A stretch of 64,000 nucleotides of DNA from contig JAEYNY010000099.1 in NCBI GenBank assembly GCA_023412275.1, forward strand, positions 1 through 64,000. Reading direction: 5' to 3'. The position numbers were made by a program, and so were the translations under genes. Positions 1 to 6,851 of this stretch are shown piece after piece. The notes beneath the pieces are model-generated. The model was not told where the DNA came from. It did not search any database and saw only the letters and a program-made list of their open reading frames with translations. Positions within the stretch are counted from its first letter, which is position 1; each line of letters starts with the position of its first letter. The stretch comes from Bacillota bacterium. Lineage in GTDB: Bacteria > Bacillota > Clostridia > Acetivibrionales > DSM-1351.

Positions 1-98
1 GTATTCATGTCTATTTTCTTATAATAAATAACGTCGATAGAATGATTTGAAGTAATAGTGGGATAGTTCTATGGTTAATAATATTTCGAGGTGGTTGA

Positions 99-617
99 AT
101 GAAGTTACTAAAGGAAATTATCCGGAAGCAAGGAATTAACTTTGATGGGAAAACAATTTATAGAGAAGCTGTCAGAGGAGTAATATTTAGAAACAGAGCT
201 TTACTAATGGTGTACTCAACAAAGTATGGAGATTATAAATTCCCCGGTGGTGGCGTTGATATAGGTGAAACCCATGAAACCGCAATTGTCCGAGAAATAA
301 GAGAAGAATGTGGGGCAAAAGTACTATCAATTAATGACGAACTTGGGAAAGTAATTGAGTTTGATATTCCTATTGAAGAAAATTATGATGTTTTCAAAAT
401 GGTTTCATTCTATTACATATGTGAGGTTGATCCCAACTTTGGGGAACAGTCGCTAGACCAATATGAGAAAGATTTTGGTTTTACACCTATATGGGTAGAT
501 ATAGATAAAGCTATTTCGACAAATCAGATGTTGATAGATTCAAATAACTTTCCGCGCTGGACGCCAAGAGAAACATTTGTACTGGAGTATATCAAGGAAA
601 AGTTTAACTATAAGTAA
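99..617 (+). CDS. NUDIX hydrolase
   Basis: This 172-residue cytoplasmic protein carries a complete Nudix box at about residues 50-72 (GG, then GE, then the REIREECG core), the Mg2+-binding signature of enzymes that hydrolyse nucleoside diphosphates linked to another moiety. The flanking beta strands fit a single-domain MutT-like enzyme. The ATG is preceded by a GAGGTGG ribosome binding site eight bases upstream. The gene stands alone and the substrate cannot be read from the sequence. The family call is secure; any narrower function would be a guess. Confidence 0.9.
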   Translation: MKLLKEIIRKQGINFDGKTIYREAVRGVIFRNRALLMVYSTKYGDYKFPGGGVDIGETHETAIVREIREECGAKVLSINDELGKVIEFDIPIEENYDVFKMVSFYYICEVDPNFGEQSLDQYEKDFGFTPIWVDIDKAISTNQMLIDSNNFPRWTPRETFVLEYIKEKFNYK

Positions 618-710
618 ATGCTTTACCGTTCCCCTAACACAATTCAATTTACATGAAGACTGTTGCAGTGTAAAATATTAACAAGTGACATTACATAGGG
701 AGAGGGTTAA

Positions 711-1322
711 ATGGGTATTTTAAGAGAGATATTTGGGCCTAGTAAAAAAGAAATCTGGAAATCATTAAGTGATCAAATCGGCAGTGAATTCATAGAGGGC
801 GGTTTTTTCTCAGGGGATAAAGTTGTTGCTCATGTGAAAGATTGGACTTTAACTTTAGATACTTATACTGTCTCAACAGGAAAATCCAGTACTACTTATA
901 CAAGAATGAGGGCACCTTATGTAAATAAGGACGGATTCAGATTTAAGATTTACAGAAAAGGTATCTTTAGTGAGATTGGAAAATTTCTCGGTGGACAGGA
1001 TGTTGAGGTGGGATTTCCAGAATTTGACGAAGACTTTATTATAAAAGGCAATGATGAGCATAAGCTCCGTATACTGTTTGCAAACAGTAAAATCAGACAA
1101 CTGATCGAGTTCCAACCTGATATCCGCCTTGAGATAAAAGATGACGAAGGATGGTTTGCTAAGAGCTTTCCTGAGGGAGTTGATGAGTTATACTTTAGTG
1201 TGGTGGGTGTGATTAAAGATATTGACAGGTTAAAAGCTTTGTTTGATTTGTATGCAGAGGTTCTTGATCAGATGTGCTTAATGGGCTCGGCGTACGAAAG
1301 CAATCCTCATGTAGAATTATAA
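711..1322 (+). CDS. Conserved hypothetical cytoplasmic protein
   Basis: This 203-residue protein has no signal peptide or membrane segment and I recognise no named domain. It mixes beta-rich stretches (residues 40-75 and 140-165) with a C-terminal amphipathic helix (residues 165-190), and begins with a short helical segment rich in Lys and Gly. The start has an AGGGAGAGGG ribosome binding site, so the gene is probably expressed. It lies alone between a NUDIX gene and an iron-sulfur protein gene, which says little about its job. Confidence 0.7.
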   Translation: MGILREIFGPSKKEIWKSLSDQIGSEFIEGGFFSGDKVVAHVKDWTLTLDTYTVSTGKSSTTYTRMRAPYVNKDGFRFKIYRKGIFSEIGKFLGGQDVEVGFPEFDEDFIIKGNDEHKLRILFANSKIRQLIEFQPDIRLEIKDDEGWFAKSFPEGVDELYFSVVGVIKDIDRLKALFDLYAEVLDQMCLMGSAYESNPHVEL

Positions 1323-1537
1323 TATTAATATACATACTGAAACATACGTTCTTTTTGTTTTTGTTAAAACTTGTGGAGAATTTTGGCCTGAATGTAGGCA
1401 AAGTGAAGTGAGAATAATTATTATTGTCGAGTTTCCAAATTAAAATTCGAAAAATAGCAATTCCAGAATCGGCTTGTTAACTATGAATATAACATAATTA
1501 CGTACGAAAATTGATAAAAAATAAGGAGAAATTAAAC

Positions 1538-1882
1538 ATGGCAGGAAATAGAATAATCTGTTCTAAAAATAATGTAGATTACATTGCAATCAGAAAGGCT
1601 ATGATATCAGGAGCAAGAACAGTAGAAGAAATAGCGGAGAGTACAGGAGTTTGTACCGAATGTGAAGGATGCAAAGCTGAATTAGGTAATATTCTTACTT
1701 CCGTTTGTGGATGCAAGAAAGTTTCCTTGGAAACCGTAGTAAATGCAGTTAAAGCAGGTGCTGATACGGTGGAGAAGGTTGGTGAGATGACAGGAGCAGG
1801 TACCGGCGTAGATGAAGTAACGGGCGAGGAATGCGGAAAGTGTAAGCCGCTAATTCAAAATATTATTGACTTAGGAAGATAG
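1538..1882 (+). CDS. Tandem BFD-like [2Fe-2S] protein
   Basis: This 114-residue protein holds two consecutive BFD-type domains. The first has a lone Cys near residue 8 and a CTECEGC motif near residue 40. The second has CGC near residue 58 and a CGKC motif near residue 102, with the helix pattern of bacterioferritin-associated ferredoxin and nitrite-reductase/NifU Fer2_BFD domains. It probably binds one or two [2Fe-2S] clusters and acts as a small electron carrier or cluster store. An in-frame TTG lies 27 bases upstream, but AAGGAG at 1523-1528 points to the ATG used here. No bacterioferritin gene is nearby. Confidence 0.75.
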   Translation: MAGNRIICSKNNVDYIAIRKAMISGARTVEEIAESTGVCTECEGCKAELGNILTSVCGCKKVSLETVVNAVKAGADTVEKVGEMTGAGTGVDEVTGEECGKCKPLIQNIIDLGR

Positions 1883-1941
1883 TTTTAATTTGTGGGAAAA
1901 GGCACACAATAGCATGATCTATACAGTGAAAAAACAATACA

Positions 1942-1983
1942 AAACCAATAGACAGATGGTGGCAGCTTTCGGTCTATTGGTTT
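1942..1983 (+). terminator. Hairpin after the BFD protein gene
   Basis: A perfect 12-bp inverted repeat (arms 1942-1953 and 1972-1983) with an 18-base loop lies 60 bases after the stop codon. Only three T residues close the 3' arm, so it may be a weak terminator or an RNA-stabilising hairpin. Confidence 0.45.
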
Positions 1984-2173
1984 ATTAATAGGTATAAATT
2001 TCAACACGGTGATTCTAATTTACAACAAATTGGTAGATATTCTTTGAGGAGCATTAAAACTCTGCGTTAAAAATTAATGGAAACGATGGTATATTCAGTA
2101 TTAAAATGCAATTAAATGGAAAAAACCAATTTTATTGTTTTGGTTTTTACACAATTTAAGGGGGAATAAGAAA

Positions 2174-2845
2174 ATGAAAAAATTTGGATTTCAAGTACTT
2201 CGACATTTGCAGGGGTTAAAACCTACACAATTGTAAACCTTAATGCTACTCCCCCGGTCACTACAGATCCACCAACAGTACCATCAGACACTACAGCTCC
2301 CAAAGCAAGTTCAGTTACCAACAGTACCAACGGAGGGCCGGAATTCGGTGATACATACAACGTATATGCAAATAATGTAACTGATAACTTATCGGGAGTT
2401 AAAAATGTAGACTTTATACTTGGACGGAAATCACGGTTTTTGTTGTCAAGTGAATTGGAGTGGCTATTCAATAGGCTCACACCTTGTTGAAGTCTATGCA
2501 GTTGATGGTTCTAATTATAATCCTAAAATTGGAAGTTCAAATTATGTTATAGAGCCAATACCAACATTGTCACTAAACAAATTCAGCTATCTTGCAACGG
2601 ATAGCTGGACATATACATTTACAACAACTCCGGCATATCCTAATACACCAGTATATGTAACCTCGTGGATTAAATCCGGAAATAGTTATGTAAAACATTC
2701 TACTTCATGTATCGGTAACGCAGATGCTGAAGGAAAGTTATCTAAGTCAGGAACTTTTGACAGCAGTCTTGTTGGAGATTGGAAACAACAGGCGACGATA
2801 GGGAACAAAACTTCTAATGAAATATACTTTACAGTAAAACCTTAA
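2174..2845 (+). pseudogene. Decayed secreted protein with frameshifts
   Basis: A good ribosome binding site (AAGGGGG) and ATG at 2174 open a reading frame that stops after 20 codons. Coding sense then moves to another frame (a Thr/Pro-rich, linker-like stretch, about 2190-2420), and near 2420 to a third frame that runs to 2845. Joined, these read as a secreted protein with a proline-threonine linker and beta-sandwich modules; the middle part weakly resembles GBS/Bsp-like repeats. The signal peptide appears to be lost. Two frame changes and an early stop make a functional product unlikely, though the last 141 codons are still open. Confidence 0.6.
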
Positions 2846-2853
2846 ATATTAAG

Positions 2854-2898
2854 GCCGTCATTCAGAGGAAAATATCTTCTGATTGGCGGTTTTTTTTA
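2854..2898 (+). terminator. Rho-independent terminator
   Basis: A stem of about 14 bp (arms from 2855 and ending at 2890, with G-U pairs) is followed by eight T residues, just after the decayed gene. Confidence 0.8.
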
Positions 2899-2910
2899 TG
2901 GTTGATGAAG

Positions 2911-3102
2911 TACAATATTTTACAACCATATGCAGAAGGTACAAATATTTACAAAACAAGTACAAATTATTACAAAAAAGTTAAACACATCTAGTAAATA
3001 TGCACAAACATTAGGTAAATTATAGAAATATATTGTATATTTTTACAAAGTAAAATATAATAAAAATACAATATTTTACTACATTAGTACAAGATTTTAC
3101 AA
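2911..3102 (+). promoter_or_regulatory. GH11 gene 1 promoter with direct-repeat operators
   Basis: Five copies of a 15-base box, TACAA-N5-TACAA, start at 2911, 2940, 2961, 3067 and 3088. The pairs 2940/2961 and 3067/3088 are spaced exactly 21 bases. Between the two groups lies a sigma-A promoter: TTGTAT at 3033-3038, a 17-base spacer, and TATAAT at 3056-3061. A second possible -10 (CATAAT, 3122-3127) lies about 20 bases after the last box. The geometry of half-sites about 10 bases apart and sites 21 bases apart is that of AraC-family regulators, which is an inference. The same arrangement recurs before the next gene. Confidence 0.65.
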
Positions 3103-3141
3103 ATATGTTAATGGTGAGGAACATAATATATTTGAAACAAT

Positions 3142-3165
3142 GCAGATATTTATTAAAGTGTCTGC
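3142..3165 (+). promoter_or_regulatory. 5' leader hairpin of GH11 gene 1
   Basis: GCAGATA pairs with TGTCTGC (7 bp, one G-U) around a 10-base loop. The 3' arm ends 35 bases before the ATG. Equivalent hairpins with the same 35-base spacing precede the other two xylanase genes in the window. Confidence 0.55.
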
Positions 3166-3199
3166 TTTGTTAATAAATAATTTAAAGGAGAGGTAAAAA

Positions 3200-4300
3200 A
3201 TGTTAAACAAAGCAAAAGGCAAGTTCAAAAAACTCGCAATAACTGCAGTGGCGATAGCATCACTACTAATCCCATCTTCAGCTTTTGCGGGACAAACCAT
3301 CACATCGAATTCAACGGGATATGATGGTAACTTCTACTACTCATTTTGGACAGATGGCGGTGGTTATGCATCCATGACTTTAAACGGGGGTGGTAGCTAC
3401 AGCACCAGTTGGAGCAATTGCGGTAATTTTACTGCAGGTAAAGGATGGAGAACAGGAGCAGACAGGGTAATTAACTTCTCAGGTAGTTTTAATGGCGGTA
3501 ACAATGGGTATTTAGCTATTTATGGATGGACACAGAATCCTCTTGTTGAATACTACATAGTTGAAAACTATGGTTCTTGGACTCCACCAGGAGCACAATC
3601 TGTTGGAACTGTTAACTCAGATGGAGGCACATACAACTTATATCGTACACAAAGAGTTAACCAACCTTCAATTATTGGTACTGCAACTTTCTACCAATAC
3701 TGGAGTGTACGTACTTCAAAGAGATCTAGCGGAAGCGTAACTACTGCAAACCACTTCAATGCTTGGAAGAGCAAAGGATGGAACATGGGTAGTCACGATT
3801 ACCAGATAGTTGAAACTGAAGGTTACCAGAGCAGCGGAAGTTCCAACATAACAGTAAGTGAAGGCAGTAGTACTGGCGGAGATACAGGCGGAAACACAGG
3901 CGGAGATACAGGTGGAAACACAGGTGGAAATACTGGTGGAAATACCGGCAGTATTAATCTCAATTCATGGCAGTGCAACAATCGCAGTAGCAATCTAAAC
4001 GTATGGACAGGTGCTGTAGGTGGTTGGAACGTAGGAGATTGGATTCAATTCAACAACGTTGATTTTACAGGTAAAACTTACTTGAACTTCAATCTTGCAT
4101 CTGCGCAAAGCGGTAGCTACAAAGTAGTTATTGACAATTACTACGGAACACAGGTTGGTACGCTGAATTTCAACTCGACTGGCGGTTGGAATACTTATAC
4201 AAACCAAAGTTGTAGCATAAGTAATGTAAGCGGAAGTCACACTGTATATATCATATGTACTAGTGGTACAGCTAACGTTGGTACTTTGACACTAGGTTAA
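3200..4300 (+). CDS. GH11 endo-1,4-beta-xylanase with C-terminal xylan-binding module
   Basis: This 366-residue secreted enzyme cuts the xylan backbone. Residues 1-30 are a signal peptide ending AFA. The GH11 jelly roll spans about 31-222, with the nucleophile Glu117 in PLVEYYI and the acid/base Glu207 in VETEGYQSSG. A linker of repeated TGGN/TGGD units (225-250) leads to a beta-sandwich module (251-366) of the CBM6/CBM36 type. There is no dockerin, so it should act as a free enzyme outside the cellulosome. Length and domain order match clostridial GH11 enzymes. The start follows AAAGGAGAGG. The next gene is a close duplicate that carries an additional esterase domain. Confidence 0.95.
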   Translation: MLNKAKGKFKKLAITAVAIASLLIPSSAFAGQTITSNSTGYDGNFYYSFWTDGGGYASMTLNGGGSYSTSWSNCGNFTAGKGWRTGADRVINFSGSFNGGNNGYLAIYGWTQNPLVEYYIVENYGSWTPPGAQSVGTVNSDGGTYNLYRTQRVNQPSIIGTATFYQYWSVRTSKRSSGSVTTANHFNAWKSKGWNMGSHDYQIVETEGYQSSGSSNITVSEGSSTGGDTGGNTGGDTGGNTGGNTGGNTGSINLNSWQCNNRSSNLNVWTGAVGGWNVGDWIQFNNVDFTGKTYLNFNLASAQSGSYKVVIDNYYGTQVGTLNFNSTGGWNTYTNQSCSISNVSGSHTVYIICTSGTANVGTLTLG

Positions 4301-4362
4301 GGCTATAATTCAGAGGCTGAAAAGGCCTTGGTTTCACGCAATATTAACAATTTAAATAGCCT

Positions 4363-4396
4363 CAAAAGTCGCCTGTTTAACGGGCGGCTTTTGTAT
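4363..4396 (+). terminator. Rho-independent terminator of GH11 gene 1
   Basis: The hairpin AAAAGTCGCC / GGGCGGCTTTT follows the stop codon. It is nearly identical to the terminator after the second GH11 gene, so the duplicated unit included both promoter and terminator. Confidence 0.85.
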
Positions 4397-4441
4397 TGGC
4401 TATGTCTTCTATACTTTCAAAGCCCTTTATCATAGTATAAA

Positions 4442-4468
4442 AATACCAGCACCATTTCGGATACTGGC
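4442..4468 (-). terminator. Minus-strand terminator-like hairpin
   Basis: On the minus strand CCAGTATCC pairs imperfectly with GGTGCTGG and is followed by TATTTTTA. It sits directly after the tRNA 3'-end remnant at 4482-4508 and may be that gene's old terminator. Confidence 0.45.
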
Positions 4469-4481
4469 ATCTTAAAAATTT

Positions 4482-4508
4482 GGCGTCCCGGACAGGAATT
4501 GTATACCT
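4482..4508 (-). pseudogene. tRNA 3'-end remnant (T-arm and acceptor)
   Basis: Read on the minus strand, this stretch ends in CCTGT, CCGGGAC, G, CCA: the 3' half of a T-stem, a seven-base acceptor strand, a discriminator base and an encoded CCA. The T-loop is degenerate and the 5' part of a tRNA is missing. It is best read as a tRNA relic or as one half of an attachment site left by an integrated element. The identity of the tRNA cannot be assigned. Confidence 0.4.
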
Positions 4509-4604
4509 ATCAGTAGAATCGTAGTTTAATATAAATCAATAGTCACATCTGACAAATTTATTATAAAAATAATTCAGCAAAAAAATCCATGGATATTCAT
4601 AAAA

Positions 4605-4768
4605 TACAATATTTTACAAAGCAAGTGCAAAATATTACAAAAAAATTAAACACAATTAGTAAAAATATACAAATGTTCTGTGAAATTATTGAAATATATT
4701 GTATATATTAACAAAGTAAAATATAATAAAAATACAATATTTTACTAGATTAGTACAAAATTTTACAA
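4605..4768 (+). promoter_or_regulatory. GH11 gene 2 promoter with direct-repeat operators
   Basis: Four copies of the TACAA-N5-TACAA box start at 4605, 4626, 4733 and 4754, each pair spaced 21 bases. The sigma-A promoter has TTGTAT at 4699-4704, a 17-base spacer and TATAAT at 4722-4727. About 270 bases upstream of the start codon are closely similar to the region before GH11 gene 1, so the control region was duplicated with the gene and has been kept. Confidence 0.65.
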
Positions 4769-4807
4769 GCTTGTTAATGGCGGGGAACATAATATATTCG
4801 AAACAAT

Positions 4808-4834
4808 GCAGATATTTATTATTAGAGTGTCTGC
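4808..4834 (+). promoter_or_regulatory. 5' leader hairpin of GH11 gene 2
   Basis: GCAGATA and TGTCTGC form the same hairpin as in the first GH11 leader, with a slightly longer loop. The 3' arm again ends 35 bases before the start codon. Confidence 0.55.
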
Positions 4835-4868
4835 TTTTGTTAATAAATAATTTAAAGGAGAGGTAAAA

Positions 4869-6560
4869 ATGTTAAACAAAGTAAAAGGCAAGTTCAAAAG
4901 CCTTGCAATTGCTGCAGTGATGGTAGCATCACTATTAATCCCAACTACAGCTTTTGCAGGACAAACCATCACCTCAAATACAACCGGCACTGATGGTGGT
5001 TACTACTATTCATTCTGGACAGATGGCGGTGGTTATGCTTCCATGACTTTAAATGGTGGCGGCAGCTACAGTACCAGTTGGAGCAATTGCGGTAATTTTA
5101 CTGCAGGTAAAGGATGGAGAACAGGAGCAGACAGGGTAATTAACTTCTCAGGTTCTTTTAATGGCGGTAACAATGGGTATTTAGCTATTTATGGATGGAC
5201 ACAGAATCCTCTTGTTGAATACTACATAGTTGAAAACTATGGTTCTTGGACTCCTCCAGGAGGAACATCTGTTGGAACTATTAATTCTGATGGAGGCACA
5301 TATAACTTATATCGTACACAAAGAGTTAACCAACCTTCAATTGTTGGTACTGCAACTTTCTACCAATACTGGAGTGTACGTACTTCAAAGAGATCTAGCG
5401 GAAGTGTAACTACTGCAAACCACTTTAATGCTTGGAAGAGCAAAGGCTGGACAATGGGTAGTCACGATTACCAGATAGTTGAAACTGAAGGCTACCAGAG
5501 CAGCGGAAGTTCTAGCATAACAGTAAGCGAAGGTACTAGCACAGGCGGAAACACTGGTGGAGATACAGGTGGAAATACCGGTGGAAATACTGGTGGAACT
5601 ACTGGCGGTATTAATCTCAATTCATGGCAGTGCAACAATCGCAGCAGCAGCCTGAACTCATGGACAGGTGCTGTAGGTGGTTGGAATGTAGGCGATTGGA
5701 TAGAATTCGATAACGTTAATCTTTCAGGCGCAACTTACTTAAATTTCAATCTTGCATCTGCACAAGGCGGTAGCTACAAAGTAGTTACTGACAGTTACTA
5801 CGGAACACAGATTGGTACACTGAATTTCACTTCAACTGGCGGTTGGGATACTTATGCAAACCAAAGTTGTACACTTAGTAGTGTAAGCGGAAGTCACAAT
5901 CTGTATATCATATGTACTAGTGGTACAGCCAACATTGGTACTTTAACAGTTGGAACTTCAGGTTCAACAGGTGGAAATACCGGTGGAAATACAGGTGGAG
6001 ATACTGGCGGAACTAACGGTAATGTTTATCTTTGCTTTGATGATGGCCCAAATAACAGCAACTCAGCTACTCTTATAAATGCATTGAAAAGTGCAGGAGC
6101 AAGCAAAGCTACTCTATTCGTATGGGGAAACAAAATCAGCAGTAACTCAACTGGTTGGGATGCTTATAAAAATTCAGGATTCAGTCTGCAAAATCATAGC
6201 TGGACTCACTCTCATATGACCAGCTGGAGCTACCAACAGGTTTATAATGACTTACAACAATGTAATCAAGCTATTGTGAACGCTGGAAAACCTGCTCCTA
6301 CAAAGATTAGATTGCCTTATCTTGAGAGCAACTCCACAATTCAACAGGCTTGTTCAGCACTCGGTTTGACAGTAGTATCACCTAACGTTGATACTCAGGA
6401 CTGGAACGGAGCTAGCACACAATCTATCGTTAGCGCTTGTAACAACTTGAATGCTAATGGTAATGCATTGATGCATGATGCATACGCAACAACTAATGCA
6501 GCTATTCCTACTATAGTTCAGAATCTGAAAAACCGTGGACTTGGTTTCGCACAATATTAA
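4869..6560 (+). CDS. GH11 xylanase - CBM - CE4 acetylxylan esterase
   Basis: This 563-residue secreted bifunctional enzyme should cleave acetylated xylan and remove its acetyl groups. After a 30-residue signal peptide come the GH11 domain (31-222; Glu117 and Glu207), a Gly-Thr-rich linker, a CBM6/CBM36-like module (about 250-365), a second linker, and a NodB-type CE4 domain (about 385-563). The five CE4 motifs are present: FDDGP with Asp391/Asp392, HSWTH, RLPY, DTQDW and LMHD. The first two thirds are nearly identical to the preceding gene. No dockerin is present. The domain order resembles Xyn11-CE4 enzymes of other cellulolytic clostridia. Confidence 0.95.
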   Translation: MLNKVKGKFKSLAIAAVMVASLLIPTTAFAGQTITSNTTGTDGGYYYSFWTDGGGYASMTLNGGGSYSTSWSNCGNFTAGKGWRTGADRVINFSGSFNGGNNGYLAIYGWTQNPLVEYYIVENYGSWTPPGGTSVGTINSDGGTYNLYRTQRVNQPSIVGTATFYQYWSVRTSKRSSGSVTTANHFNAWKSKGWTMGSHDYQIVETEGYQSSGSSSITVSEGTSTGGNTGGDTGGNTGGNTGGTTGGINLNSWQCNNRSSSLNSWTGAVGGWNVGDWIEFDNVNLSGATYLNFNLASAQGGSYKVVTDSYYGTQIGTLNFTSTGGWDTYANQSCTLSSVSGSHNLYIICTSGTANIGTLTVGTSGSTGGNTGGNTGGDTGGTNGNVYLCFDDGPNNSNSATLINALKSAGASKATLFVWGNKISSNSTGWDAYKNSGFSLQNHSWTHSHMTSWSYQQVYNDLQQCNQAIVNAGKPAPTKIRLPYLESNSTIQQACSALGLTVVSPNVDTQDWNGASTQSIVSACNNLNANGNALMHDAYATTNAAIPTIVQNLKNRGLGFAQY

Positions 6561-6576
6561 AAACCGGAATAGTCTC

Positions 6577-6609
6577 AAAAGTCGCCTGTCTTTACAGGCG
6601 GCTTTTGTA
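6577..6609 (+). terminator. Rho-independent terminator of GH11 gene 2
   Basis: AAAAGTCGCCTGT and ACAGGCGGCTTTT form a 13-bp stem with a CTTT loop, closely matching the terminator after the first GH11 gene. Confidence 0.9.
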
Positions 6610-6851
6610 TTGACTATGTCTATTTTAACTTCAAGATCCTAGTGAGCAGTTGAGATAATGGTTTTCATATTTTTTGTTTAAGCAATGATTTTTGTAGCGG
6701 TTCTTTTATTTATCCAAAAAAACTTGTAACTAATAACAAATTTTGCTATTATTTATTAGATTTTATACATAAATGATAAATAAAAAAGGTATTGAATAGT
6801 ATATACGCACGTATCTTACAAAATAGCTGATTATATAAGGAGGAGAAAAAC

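Noticed and set aside
3870..3955. Short tandem repeats in the GH11 linkers, which could look like a CRISPR or satellite
   Set aside because: They are in-frame codons for TGGN/TGGD linker units inside a clear coding sequence.
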